Positions 8,672 to 17,785 are shown, counted from the first letter of the stretch. The stretch: DNA of 64,000 nucleotides from Brenneria goodwinii (GCF_002291445.1 NZ_CP014137.1:1302001-1366000), one strand, 5' to 3'. Made by a program: numbers and translations. Notes: a model not told the origin generated them from the sequence alone.

Positions 8672-9504
8672 GCGGTGGCGGTCTCACTCTTGGGTTCTGA
8701 AACGGTAATAGTCGAGGTCGTATCCGATAACAACGATGACGGACAACTGCTCCAGTCGATCAGACTGAATCGGCCCAGGGTATCTTCCGCGATGGCGCTC
8801 AAGTTGCTAACCCAGTCCCCGCAGTTGGCATACAAAACGCCGTCGCGCGTCTGTAGCGCGGGTTTGTGCAGGTGTCCGCAAATGATGCCGTCGGCGTCGT
8901 GTCGCCTGGCCAGCTCGATCAGCCGCTGTTCAATGCGGCAGCCATATTTCAACAGCGAGCCGACCCGGTTTATCAGGCGAAGCGGGGCGGGCGTTTCCAC
9001 GCTACGGCCGGTGCGGCGAGAACGCATCAACTCCTGTCTGCGGAGCAGATACCAGTCGATGCCGCTACCCAGACGCGAGATGGCATAAGAACGCCCGGGC
9101 CAGAAGTCGCAGCAGTCTCCGTGCAATACAAGGTAGCGCCGTTTGTCGGCGCCCTTGTGGATGATCGGGCCGGCGGTGGGGGCAATGGAAGTCAATTGCG
9201 GGTTAATGTCCTCTCCGGTCAGGCTGAGCGGATCGTGATTGCCGGGAAGCCGCACTATTTTAACGCCCTGTTGCTCGCGGCGGCAGAGCAAATCAATGAT
9301 GAAGTCATGCTGTGGGGTCCAGTGGACGGCGCGGCGATGCCAGAAATCAAACGTATCGCCCACCAGATAGATATGATCGGCTTCGTGTAGTCTAAGGAAC
9401 GCTAATAGTTTATCTGCGCGGCATCTCCGTGAGCCAAGATGAAGATCTGAAAGAAAAAGACTGCGATAGCGCATCGGAGAGTGGAAACGACCATAAGGTG
9501 ACAT
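8668..9504 (-). CDS. LpxH-like metallophosphoesterase
   Basis: Calcineurin-like phosphoesterase of 278 residues. Metal-binding motifs are in order: SDLHLGS, GDTFDFW, GNHD and later HGD and CGHLHKPA. The arrangement is like UDP-2,3-diacylglucosamine pyrophosphatase LpxH, but the protein is longer than LpxH (about 240) and belongs to the UDP-diacylglucosamine hydrolase-like group often found with lipid glycosylation genes. The start at 9504 is chosen because GGAGGAAG sits 3-10 bp upstream. It is first in a four-gene operon in which every junction overlaps by 4 bp. The likely role is hydrolysis of a lipid-linked phosphate or pyrophosphate. Confidence 0.8.
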   Translation of the reverse strand: MSPYGRFHSPMRYRSLFLSDLHLGSRRCRADKLLAFLRLHEADHIYLVGDTFDFWHRRAVHWTPQHDFIIDLLCRREQQGVKIVRLPGNHDPLSLTGEDINPQLTSIAPTAGPIIHKGADKRRYLVLHGDCCDFWPGRSYAISRLGSGIDWYLLRRQELMRSRRTGRSVETPAPLRLINRVGSLLKYGCRIEQRLIELARRHDADGIICGHLHKPALQTRDGVLYANCGDWVSNLSAIAEDTLGRFSLIDWSSCPSSLLSDTTSTITVSEPKSETATA

Positions 9505-9878
9505 AACTTCCTCCAAATCCAGGCATCAGTTTATTGATAGCCAAAAACGCTCGGATAATACGTATCATTCATATCCATATCACTACTATAGGATAGTTGT
9601 TAAATCAGGGCGTACCCAAAGTAATGAACTCCTGTGTCTTTGCTGGCGGGCGAGTGGCGCTAAAAGATCCCGCCGATTCGATCCGCCATAACGAAACTGA
9701 GATCTAGCATAAATACAAGGCATCTTGCCGATGAATTCTTAAGGAAATATTAAGGGGTTACCCGCGTATTTCACCAAGGGTGCCATATCGCGGATATATT
9801 TAACCTGAATCAGTTACGGGAGGCGGGCCGGTAAGTGGTTTTGGGCGCTTCGTTTGCTGGGACTAAGCCGCATGTCGA
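9505..9878. other. Intergenic region without recognisable gene
   Basis: This 374 bp stretch lies between the start of the phosphoesterase operon and the end of the S66 peptidase gene; both are transcribed leftward. It must hold the promoter of the glycolipid operon. I see no conserved ORF, no strong terminator and no repeat. Confidence 0.5.
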
Positions 9879-10916
9879 TTATAATTGTTGAGAAATCGAC
9901 CCACCTTTCCCACTAAATGAAATGGTCGCCAATGCTCCGTTGACCAATGAAAGTTGCGGGGGAACGTGACCAATATCGACATCATAAATTACCGGTACTT
10001 TAAGATGGCTCAATGCCGAAATAAGTGCATCAAAGTAGTTTTGTCGCTCAGGTTCAGCGGCATCTGGCGCAGCGTTTCTACCGATCAGAATGCCGGCAAC
10101 GTTGTCGAACCAACCGTGCATACGCAAGCTAAATAAAGCGCGTGTTAATTCGCACGGCCTCATTTCCACATTTTCAAAATACAAGATCACCCCGTCGTCT
10201 TTATTCTGCTCACAGAATTGAGGAAGATTACCAAATCGAGTACCTGCTAACCTTGAAATAGTATCCAAACACCCACCAATCAAACGACCCTTAAAACTTA
10301 CCGTAGAAGGACTTCCGTCAAGGCGTTTCCACTCCGTTTGCTGTGTGAGGTTAAATGCCGCATCCGGTTCTTCTCGCCAGTCATTCTCTTTTTTTTGATA
10401 CGCGGAGGAAGACTGCTGTTTAATCATCGTCCCCCGTTCACTTTCTAAAACAGACCATATACCTTCTGTAGTTAGGTCTACTACTTTAGCTCCAAGCTCC
10501 ATAAGATTAGGGCCATGCACCGTTGCCCAACCTGAAATTGTGGTCAGCGGAAAATGTAATGTACTGAGATCGGAATAACCGACAAACCATTTTGGCTCAG
10601 CTTGTGCTAATCGCTCAAAATCGATTAATTCAAGTAATTCCATTGCTAGCTCGCCTCCCCAGGGCGGCATAATTGCCTTTATCTCGGTGTTGTTAAGAAA
10701 ATCTGTCAGCTCTTTCGCACGTGAAATTCTGTTCGCACTTTTATTTTTATATTCGGAACGTAAACAATTCCCTTCTATAACGCTAAATCCCCTTTTTTTC
10801 AGCGCATTTTTAGCAAGTTCGAGTCGCGGGTGTAATGTGCGAGGAACGCCTGTCGATGGCGCGGTAATAGCGATTAAATCGCCTGGGATCAGCTTCGAGG
10901 GGAAACGGATACTCAT
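9879..10916 (-). CDS. S66 family peptidase, MccF-like (microcin C immunity / LD-carboxypeptidase family)
   Basis: Cytoplasmic serine peptidase of 345 residues. The S66 nucleophile motif is seen in VGYSDLSTLHF, preceded by the MccF-like MPPWGGELAMELL loop; the catalytic Glu and His regions match ILYFENVEM and IDIGHVPPQLSL. Length fits MccF (about 344) better than LdcA (about 304). MccF cleaves the amide bond of processed microcin C and related aminoacyl-nucleotides and so gives self-immunity. No microcin biosynthesis genes are nearby. The gene is visibly AT-richer than its neighbours, which suggests recent transfer. Relatives without microcin are thought to detoxify aminoacyl-AMP analogues. 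Confidence 0.85.
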   Translation of the reverse strand: MSIRFPSKLIPGDLIAITAPSTGVPRTLHPRLELAKNALKKRGFSVIEGNCLRSEYKNKSANRISRAKELTDFLNNTEIKAIMPPWGGELAMELLELIDFERLAQAEPKWFVGYSDLSTLHFPLTTISGWATVHGPNLMELGAKVVDLTTEGIWSVLESERGTMIKQQSSSAYQKKENDWREEPDAAFNLTQQTEWKRLDGSPSTVSFKGRLIGGCLDTISRLAGTRFGNLPQFCEQNKDDGVILYFENVEMRPCELTRALFSLRMHGWFDNVAGILIGRNAAPDAAEPERQNYFDALISALSHLKVPVIYDVDIGHVPPQLSLVNGALATISFSGKGGSISQQL

Positions 10917-11388
10917 CCGATGAATCCTTATCAGTGATATGCATCCATGTATTATATACGCGTCATCCTACAAGTTGCCTGTACGTTGGCTTTATTCCTC
11001 GACCCATCTTTTCGACGAGTTTGTCACTGTATCGCCGCCTTTGCGCAACTCGCATGATTTAGCGCGCAACAGCACGCCAAATCATATTAGTGACAGTGTC
11101 ACTATTTTTAATTGGTTTTTATAATTAATATTTCGAGTATAATCACAGCGTTAGCATGCGCGGGCCTTCAGGGGCGTATTTAAGGCATCTGGATGCTCGG
11201 CACATGCCAAAAATGGGTGACGGGCGGCTGCCCGCGCTAAGTACAAACTGGTCGAGCGGTGCGCCTGGCTTCCGCCGAACCACCAGCTTTGTTAAATATT
11301 GCAATAGTATTTAACGATCAAAATGATTTATTCGATTTGTATTATCTATTAAAGTCAACTATTTGATCGTTATTATCAATAAGCTATA
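10917..11388. other. Intergenic region, AT-rich then mixed; no gene
   Basis: This stretch separates the leftward S66 peptidase from the rightward chemoreceptor. It holds a short perfect palindrome (11088-11104) and otherwise shows no ORF or RNA gene that I can support. Base composition changes along it, from the AT-rich peptidase side, through a GC-rich patch near 11155-11285, to AT-rich sequence again. This may mark the edge of an acquired segment. Confidence 0.4.
11088..11104. promoter_or_regulatory. Perfect 17-bp palindrome followed by a T-run
   Basis: TAGTGACA-G-TGTCACTA is a perfect inverted repeat followed on the + strand by TTTTTAATTGGTTTTT. It could be a short operator upstream of the peptidase gene or a weak terminator. 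A related half-site (TTTGTCACTG) is found about 70 bp earlier. Confidence 0.35.
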
Positions 11389-11415
11389 TAAACTTCCTTC
11401 CCCCTCAGCCGATAA
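11389..11415 (+). promoter_or_regulatory. FliA (sigma-28) flagellar promoter of the chemoreceptor gene
   Basis: TAAACTTC, 11 bases, then GCCGATAA. The enterobacterial sigma-28 consensus is TAAAGTTT-N11-GCCGATAA, so the -10 element is perfect and the -35 element matches at 6 of 8 positions with exact spacing. It points rightward about 260 bp upstream of the chemoreceptor start, which fits late flagellar-class control. Confidence 0.8.
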
Positions 11416-11674
11416 ATGACAATGCCATTGGGAACATTCCCCGTCATATCTCTGCATTTGAAAATCCCATGTGCAAGGTATCTGGTTGGTACATTTTTTA
11501 ACCAGGCGTCGGCCTTGTTCCATCAAACGGCAACCATTTTTTCAGCGTAGGTTTTGCGGCGGTTTCCCGTTAAACGTCGGGAGAAACGTATGAAATCCAT
11601 AACGAAATGTGAGTCATACACGTAAAAGGCTGGCACTGGGCAAGCCTTATATACACTTTGAGGGTAGCGGGAAA

Positions 11675-13345
11675 GTGAAAAACTTCAGAATCGGCATTCG
11701 GCTGGCAGTGGGGTTTGGCGTACTCATTGTCTTTTCTCTGGTTATGCTGGTCAGCGGCGTCTATCAGCTTCGGCAGATTGACCAAAGCACACAGCGGATG
11801 ATGCAGGAGCCGCTGAATAAAGAACGGCTGGTGGCGGACTGGTTCAGCGTTATCAGCGCCAGCGTGCAGCGATCCACCGCGGTGGCGCGTAGCAGCGATG
11901 GTTCATTGGCGGAACTGTTCGCGGCGGACAACGCCTCAGCCACGAAAGAATCCAGCGCACGGCAGGAACAGTTTGCCAAATTGGTCAGCAGCCCGGAGGA
12001 GAAGGCGCTGTTCGATAAGCTGAGTGAAGTCCGCCAGGTTTACATCCGAGCGCGCGACGCCATCTCCGCCGCCAATGCGAACGGTCAACGCGAACAGGCG
12101 CAACAGCTTTTTGAACAGGATTTCCGCCCCTCCTCGCGTAATTATCTGGATACGCTGCAGGCTCTGCGCGACCAGCAACGCGCCACAATCAATCAACTGG
12201 GCGCGGATATTTCCAGGAATGCCGGCAACGGCTACCTCTTTCTGGGGATCATCGGCCTATTGATTACCGTCGCCGGCTCGTTGCTCGCCTGGACGTTCAC
12301 CCGCAGTATCGTGCGGCCATTGGAAAACGCCTTGCAGATTACGAATGCCGTGGCCGGGGGCGACCTCATGCATAACGTGCGTGGTGAAGGCCGGGATGAA
12401 ACCGCGCAGTTGCTTCATGCCTTGCAGGAAATGACCATCCAGTTGCGTACCATCGTGGGCGAGGTTCGTCAGGGTTCTGAATCCATTGCCGGGGCATCTT
12501 CGCAAATCGCGGCGGGCAACCTCGATCTGTCCAGCCGTACCGAAGAACAGTCCAGCGCGTTGCAGGAAACGGCGGCGGCCATTGAACAGTTGGCTTCAAC
12601 CGTGCGCCAGAACGCGGAAAACGCCAAGCAGGCCAATCAACTGGCGCAATCAACCACCGGTCAGGCCCAGGCCGGCGGGCAGTTGATGAACGACGTGGTG
12701 CAGACCATGGGCGCGATCGACACCTCATCCAGGAAGATCGTGGATATTATCAGCGTGATCGACGGCATCGCCTTCCAAACCAACATCCTGGCGTTGAACG
12801 CCGCGGTGGAAGCCGCCCGCGCCGGCGAGCAGGGACGCGGTTTCGCCGTGGTGGCCGGAGAGGTTCGCAGTCTGGCCCAGCGTAGCGCCTCGGCGGCCAA
12901 AGAGATCAAAGAGCTGATCGACCATTCGGTACAGACCGTGCAAACGGGCAACCGGTTGGTGGAACAGGCGGGAACATCGATACTGGACATCGTTAACGGC
13001 GTACGCAAGGTCAGCGATCTGGTGGGCGAAATCAGCAGCGCCAGTCAGGAGCAGTCGCTGGGTATCGATCAGGTCAACATCGCGGTCAATCAGATGGAAC
13101 AGACGACATTGCAGAACGCCGCGTTGGTGAACGAAGCCTCGGCGGCCACCCAGTCGCTGCAACAGCAGGCTGAGCAACTGGAGCAGGTGGTAAGCGTATT
13201 CCGGCTGACGGAAGAACAGCAGATATCCAGTTCCGCCGCGGCCGCCAGCCGCTCGGCACCGGCGGCTACCGCACCGCGCGCGGCGCTGGCGCTTAAACCG
13301 GCGGCCGACGCCAAATCCGCTGAAGGGGGCTGGAGCTCTTTTTAA
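11675..13345 (+). CDS. Methyl-accepting chemotaxis protein
   Basis: Transmembrane chemoreceptor of 556 residues. The GTG at 11675, preceded by AGGGTAGCGGG, gives the usual MCP start (MKNFRIGIRLAVGFG); the open frame upstream adds 22 unlikely residues. TM1 is near residues 8-30, a four-helix-bundle ligand domain follows, TM2 is near 187-210, then HAMP and the signalling domain with the near-invariant tip IDGIAFQTNILALNAAVEAA. The C-terminus is GWSSF, which fits the xWxxF pentapeptide that tethers CheR and CheB. The ligand is not predictable. A FliA promoter lies upstream. Confidence 0.95.
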   Translation: MKNFRIGIRLAVGFGVLIVFSLVMLVSGVYQLRQIDQSTQRMMQEPLNKERLVADWFSVISASVQRSTAVARSSDGSLAELFAADNASATKESSARQEQFAKLVSSPEEKALFDKLSEVRQVYIRARDAISAANANGQREQAQQLFEQDFRPSSRNYLDTLQALRDQQRATINQLGADISRNAGNGYLFLGIIGLLITVAGSLLAWTFTRSIVRPLENALQITNAVAGGDLMHNVRGEGRDETAQLLHALQEMTIQLRTIVGEVRQGSESIAGASSQIAAGNLDLSSRTEEQSSALQETAAAIEQLASTVRQNAENAKQANQLAQSTTGQAQAGGQLMNDVVQTMGAIDTSSRKIVDIISVIDGIAFQTNILALNAAVEAARAGEQGRGFAVVAGEVRSLAQRSASAAKEIKELIDHSVQTVQTGNRLVEQAGTSILDIVNGVRKVSDLVGEISSASQEQSLGIDQVNIAVNQMEQTTLQNAALVNEASAATQSLQQQAEQLEQVVSVFRLTEEQQISSSAAAASRSAPAATAPRAALALKPAADAKSAEGGWSSF

Positions 13346-13586
13346 CCAAAATCACTGTGACGTCGGCAAACTCGGCAGTGGCGGACATCCTGTGCGCCAC
13401 GCCGACAAGACGGCGCATCGCTTCTCTTTCCGGCATGCGTATTAACGTCGGCCCCGTCAACAAACCTAGCCAGTAGGGCTGAGGAACACCTTCGGGATTT
13501 AAGCCGGCGGCGCAAGCGTTGCGAGTCATGCATGGCCTTATCCATGGGGATTCGGCCTCTTGCCGCCTGGTCACGTTCGTTACCGG
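13346..13586. other. Intergenic region between convergent genes
   Basis: The chemoreceptor and the acyl-CoA ligase converge here. No clear bidirectional hairpin with T-runs is seen. A 93-codon minus-strand frame starting at 13574 crosses the chemoreceptor 3' end and is not supported as a gene. Confidence 0.4.
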
Positions 13587-15134
13587 TTATGCCCGGATAT
13601 TACGCGGCGCGGCCGGCGTCAACGCCAGTTGTTCACTAAGTCTAAGTCGTTGAATTTTTCCTGAGGAACCGCGCGGCAGGCTGGTTACCACATAAAAATA
13701 GAGCGGCGTTTTGTATTTCCCCAATTTTTCCCGGCACCATTCCCGCAGCGTGTCTTCATCCGGCCGGACGTCGCCCTTAAGCACGATGGCGGCAGCGATT
13801 TCCTGTCCGTAGTTGACGTCGGGAATGGCGAAAGCGGCGGCTTCAATAATCGACGGGTGGCTGACCAGCACATCGTCGATTTCCCGCGGCGCGATATTTT
13901 CGCCGCCTTTGATAATCAGTTCCTTCAATCTGCCGGTAATAAAATAAAACCCTTTATCATTGCGATAGCCCAAATCGCCGGTATGTAACCATCCGTCGCG
14001 GTCGATGGCGGAGGCGGTCTGCGCGCTATCTTTGTAATAGTCATTCATAACGCCCGCGCCGCGCAGCACAATTTCCCCCGTCTGGTTCTCCGCCAGCCGT
14101 TCTCCCTGCCGGTCGATGATCTCCGCCTCGACGCCGCAGGGCAGCCCGACGCTGCCGTATACCCGTTCTGCGTGAGGATTACAGAAAACCAGCGAACTGG
14201 ACTCCGTCATTCCCATGCCTTCAATCACCGGGATGCCAAACCGTTGTTCGAACTGCTCATGGTGCGTTCGAGGTAACGGAGCGGAGGCCGAACGGGCGAA
14301 TCTTACCCGCGGATAGCGCCGTGCGCCGTTGGCACGAGTATTCAATAAAAACGCAATCATAGTGGGCACCAGATTCAGCCAGGTGCAGCGATAGTTATCG
14401 ACCGTTTTCCACCATGCGGAGACGGAGAAACGCCGCATGGTGACCAGACTGCCGCCGGAAAAGAGCGGAACCAGTACGCCGATAACCCAGCCGTTAATAT
14501 GGTAAATCGGCAGGGTGCTCAGCAGACGATCCTGCGGACCAAGCCGGTGCCAGCGGCTGATTTCCCCCGCGGCGGCAAACAGATTGGCATGGCTGAGCAA
14601 CACGCCTTTAGGATTCCCGGTCGTGCCGGAGGTGTACATCAGTAACGCCGGATGCGCAGGCGGCGGCCGATAGAGCGGGGCAGGCCGCTGGGATAACGGC
14701 TGCCCGGCGGCCGGCCAGCGCTCGCGGGTTACCGTCAAAGGACGGTTCTGAGCGGGAAGCCGTTGCAGTACGCCCCGCAAGCGGGGCGCGAGTTGCTGCG
14801 TGGTAAAAATAATCCGCGCGTCGCTGTGGGGAATAATCCATTCCAGCGCATCATCGGTCGCCAGCAGGTTAAGCGGCACCACCACATAGCCGGCCAGCAT
14901 CAAAGACAGCGCCAGCGCCACGGTATGAAAACCGCCTTGCGAGAGAAAGGCGATTTTATCTCCTGGCCGGCAACCTTGCCGGTGCAGCCACGCCGCGGTG
15001 GCGGTAGTGCGTTGCAATAGCTGGGCGAAACTCAGGCTATCGGCCAGTTCGCTGGCGATAATAAACTGCGCGTCCGGGCGTTGCGCTGCCTGTTGTCGCA
15101 ATATGTCCTGTAGCGTGGCCGGTTGTGTCGTCAT
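13587..15134 (-). CDS. AMP-forming acyl-CoA ligase, sulfoacetate-CoA ligase (SauT)-like
   Basis: ANL superfamily ligase of 515 residues. Core motifs are visible: the P-loop YTSGTTGNPKGV, the GMTESS region, YYKDSAQT, the hinge-type GWLHTGDLGY and GRLKELIIKGGENIAP, and the catalytic Lys in SSGKIQR. It forms an acyl-CoA from a carboxylate, ATP and CoA. The start overlaps the stop of the acylating aldehyde dehydrogenase (ATGA), the pairing known for SauT and SauS, which convert sulfoacetate to sulfoacetyl-CoA and sulfoacetaldehyde in Cupriavidus. The substrate assignment is by context; other short acids are possible. Confidence 0.7.
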   Translation of the reverse strand: MTTQPATLQDILRQQAAQRPDAQFIIASELADSLSFAQLLQRTTATAAWLHRQGCRPGDKIAFLSQGGFHTVALALSLMLAGYVVVPLNLLATDDALEWIIPHSDARIIFTTQQLAPRLRGVLQRLPAQNRPLTVTRERWPAAGQPLSQRPAPLYRPPPAHPALLMYTSGTTGNPKGVLLSHANLFAAAGEISRWHRLGPQDRLLSTLPIYHINGWVIGVLVPLFSGGSLVTMRRFSVSAWWKTVDNYRCTWLNLVPTMIAFLLNTRANGARRYPRVRFARSASAPLPRTHHEQFEQRFGIPVIEGMGMTESSSLVFCNPHAERVYGSVGLPCGVEAEIIDRQGERLAENQTGEIVLRGAGVMNDYYKDSAQTASAIDRDGWLHTGDLGYRNDKGFYFITGRLKELIIKGGENIAPREIDDVLVSHPSIIEAAAFAIPDVNYGQEIAAAIVLKGDVRPDEDTLREWCREKLGKYKTPLYFYVVTSLPRGSSGKIQRLRLSEQLALTPAAPRNIRA

Positions 15135-16564
15135 GGATAGCGCCTCTGCAAATAGGCGCCCAACACGTCTTCCAGCGTGGGCACGTTTTCGGGGATCGGT
15201 GAGGAAATCCTGACCAGATTAAAAAAATGGCGGTAATTGAGATTGTCCGAGAAATGATTTTTACCCCAGGTGCCGCAGCCGAGCGTCAGAGTAAAGGGAA
15301 GGCCGTTATTGAAATTGCCGCCGGTGGCGAAAACATGTCCCTGATTGACGATGACTCGGCTGGCGGGCAGCAGCAGCCCGGCCTGCAAGGCTTCGTTGCC
15401 GTCGCGGGTATGCAGACCGACCGAGTGTCCGGCTCCTTGCCAGCGGTAAATCGCCTGTACCGTTTCACAGGCGTGACGGAAATTTTTCACCTGGTACAGG
15501 GTCAATACCGGGGAGAGTTTTTCGCCGGAAAAGGGAAATTGCGGGCCGATCCCTTGTTCCTCCACCATCAGAAAACGCGCCTTATGGCACGCCGGGCGCG
15601 TCAATCCGGCGATTTCCGCCAGTCGGGCGACGGGGCGGGCGATGCTGTGGCGGGCCAGCTTCCCCGCCGACCAGAGCGCCTGCTGTAGCTGCCGTTTTTC
15701 TGTCGGCGTTAATAACGCGCCGCCCTGATCTGTCAACGCCGCGATGGTTTGCTGATAGCGGGAAGCCGGAATAATCAGGCTATTTTCCGCAGAACAGCTG
15801 GTGGCGTGATCAAAGGTTTTGGAGGCGGCGATGTGGGCGGCGGCGGCCTCAATATCCGCGCTTTCGCTGATGATGCTGGCGACATTGCCGGCGCCGACGC
15901 TAAAGGCCGGGGTGCCGCTTTGCGCCGCCGCGGCGATATTTTTTTGTGAGCCGGTGGCGATGACCAGATCGACCTGTTGCAGTAATGCTTCTGTTTGTTG
16001 ACGACTTACCGGGATCGGCAGCATCTGTACCAGCTCGCGCGGAGCCTGCACGAAATCCAACTCATGATGAATATATTCCAGCATGCGGGCGCACACCTTC
16101 GCCGCGGCGGGGGAAGGGGCGATAATAATGGCGTTGCGGCACTTAACGGCATTAATAATGTTATTGATCACCGTGGCTATCGGGTTGGTGGACGGCGTGA
16201 CCGCCGCGACGATCCCCACCGGCCGCGCGATTTCAATAATCCCTTGGTCGGGGATGTCATTAATCACGCCGACGGTGCGTTTTCCCTGAAGATCGCGCAG
16301 CAGGCCGATGGTCTTGCGGTAATTTTTCGCCACCTTATCTTCGATATCGCCCAGGCCGGTATCCGCGACGGCCTGTGTGGCTAACGTCCGGTTATTCTCA
16401 GGATGAATAATCGCCCAGGCTACCGCGTCAACCACCCGATCGATTTGTTGCTGATGGTAATGTTCAATACGCTGCTGAGCATCGCGGGCTTGTTCAACCA
16501 GACTGCTTACTGTCGAACGGTGCGCCACCGGCGCGGTCTGCTCTCGATCGCGGCTGGCCGTCAT
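15131..16564 (-). CDS. CoA-acylating aldehyde dehydrogenase, sulfoacetaldehyde dehydrogenase (SauS)-like
   Basis: Aldehyde dehydrogenase of 477 residues of the acylating type: it lacks the general-base Glu arrangement of hydrolytic ALDHs and resembles AdhE N-domains. Catalytic Cys is in FDHATSCSAENS, and the start of the Rossmann core reads VGIVAAVTPSTNP. It would interconvert an aldehyde with its CoA thioester. Two roles fit the neighbours: reduction of sulfoacetyl-CoA to sulfoacetaldehyde (SauS), or oxidation of the acetaldehyde released by the isethionate lyase to acetyl-CoA. It overlaps the binding-protein gene before it and the ligase after it by 4 bp each. Confidence 0.75.
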   Translation of the reverse strand: MTASRDREQTAPVAHRSTVSSLVEQARDAQQRIEHYHQQQIDRVVDAVAWAIIHPENNRTLATQAVADTGLGDIEDKVAKNYRKTIGLLRDLQGKRTVGVINDIPDQGIIEIARPVGIVAAVTPSTNPIATVINNIINAVKCRNAIIIAPSPAAAKVCARMLEYIHHELDFVQAPRELVQMLPIPVSRQQTEALLQQVDLVIATGSQKNIAAAAQSGTPAFSVGAGNVASIISESADIEAAAAHIAASKTFDHATSCSAENSLIIPASRYQQTIAALTDQGGALLTPTEKRQLQQALWSAGKLARHSIARPVARLAEIAGLTRPACHKARFLMVEEQGIGPQFPFSGEKLSPVLTLYQVKNFRHACETVQAIYRWQGAGHSVGLHTRDGNEALQAGLLLPASRVIVNQGHVFATGGNFNNGLPFTLTLGCGTWGKNHFSDNLNYRHFFNLVRISSPIPENVPTLEDVLGAYLQRRYP

Positions 16565-17565
16565 GGGTTCTGACCTGTCGTTGGATGCCAGATCGCGACG
16601 TCCAGAGCGTTGATGCGTTCCGGCAGCAGCCCTTCATTGAAAAAGGCATCGGCGATATGCTGCTGCTCACTCAGGCTTTGCGGCGTGACCGCTCTTACCT
16701 GATAAGTTCGGTTGGCGTTAGCCAGTTCGACCGTGTTGCTATCCAGATTGCCCCACAGCGGCCCCAGCAACGCCGCCGCCTGGTCAGGGCTGGCTTTCAC
16801 CCACTGTCCGGTTTTCTCCAGTTGCTGGTAAATGATGCTCAGAATGTCAGGATGCTGGCGGGCATAGTCCGTTGCGGCAAGATAATAGCGCTGGTAGCTT
16901 GCCAGCCCTTTGCCATCGGCCAGCACGCGGGCTTTTTGCTGGACGACGGCGCTGGAGACGAAGGGCTCCCAGGTTACCCAGGCGTCAACGTTGCCGTTTT
17001 CCAGCGCGGCCCGGCCGTCCGCCGGCGTCAGGTAGGCCGGCGTAATATCTTTAAAAGAGAGATTGGCCTTGGCGAGCGCGGCGATCAGTAAGTAGTGGCT
17101 GCCCGCCGCCTTGGTGACGGCAATGCGCTTGCCCTGCAAATCCGGCAGACTTTTGAGCGGAGAATGCTCCGGCACCAGAATCGCCTGCGCTTCGGGAGAG
17201 GGCGTTTCCAGCGCGAAATAGGTCAGCTTTGCGCCCGCCGCCTGCGAGAATACCGGGACGGTATCCGCCACGTCGGCGGAGATATCCACATTGCCTAAAT
17301 TAAGCGCCTCCAGCAGTGGCAACCCGCTGGAAAACTCATGCCAGGTAACCCGCACCCCTTGTTCATTGAGCGTTTTTTCCAGATTGCCCTGTAGTTTCAG
17401 AATGGTGAGTAGCGTAGATGACTTTTGGTAGCCAATGCGTAACGTCGATTCAGCCTGCGCCAGGGGAAGCGTGAGGATAAATAACGCGAAAATAAGTAAG
17501 AAAAACAATAGGGAGGCTAATTGGCGATTAACCCAATATAAATATAAGCGTGACATGACGGGCAT
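16561..17565 (-). CDS. Sulfonate/taurine-type ABC transporter periplasmic binding protein (SsuA-like)
   Basis: Binding protein of 334 residues. The N-terminal signal region has a long hydrophobic core ending in LPLAQAE. The mature start STLRIGYQKSSTLL is the SsuA/TauA-family opening, and VDAWVTWEPF matches the ligand-region motif of aliphatic sulfonate receptors. It is the first gene of a leftward operon with the SauS- and SauT-like enzymes. No permease of its own is present, so it probably shares the SsuC/SsuB pair encoded divergently at 19432-21020. A separate receptor suggests a second sulfonate ligand, for example sulfoacetate. Confidence 0.85.
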   Translation of the reverse strand: MPVMSRLYLYWVNRQLASLLFFLLIFALFILTLPLAQAESTLRIGYQKSSTLLTILKLQGNLEKTLNEQGVRVTWHEFSSGLPLLEALNLGNVDISADVADTVPVFSQAAGAKLTYFALETPSPEAQAILVPEHSPLKSLPDLQGKRIAVTKAAGSHYLLIAALAKANLSFKDITPAYLTPADGRAALENGNVDAWVTWEPFVSSAVVQQKARVLADGKGLASYQRYYLAATDYARQHPDILSIIYQQLEKTGQWVKASPDQAAALLGPLWGNLDSNTVELANANRTYQVRAVTPQSLSEQQHIADAFFNEGLLPERINALDVAIWHPTTGQNP

Positions 17566-17780
17566 CCGTGAAATAGATGAAAATAAAACGGTATGCTTGA
17601 TGAAAATATCAATACTGTCAAAGATGATAATTATCTTTTTATTGTCTATTTTTTACTGTTGAATATGTCTTAATGCTGTTTTAAGCAAAGTAAATGCGAT
17701 ATTTACCAACGAGTGAAATAAATGAAAAATAATGGTGTTATTTTTGAGTTTTATATTCACCGGTGGTGTTGATATTTTGG
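17566..17780. other. AT-rich upstream region of the leftward sulfonate operon
   Basis: This is the likely promoter region for the 16561-17565 operon. It is followed on the right by the repeat block at 17781-18278. I see no gene here. Confidence 0.4.
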
Positions 17781-17785
17781 CTCTA

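Noticed and set aside
13293..13574. 93-codon minus-strand ORF between the chemoreceptor and the ligase
   Set aside because: It overlaps the chemoreceptor 3' end, has no ribosome site of note and resembles no family that I recognise.
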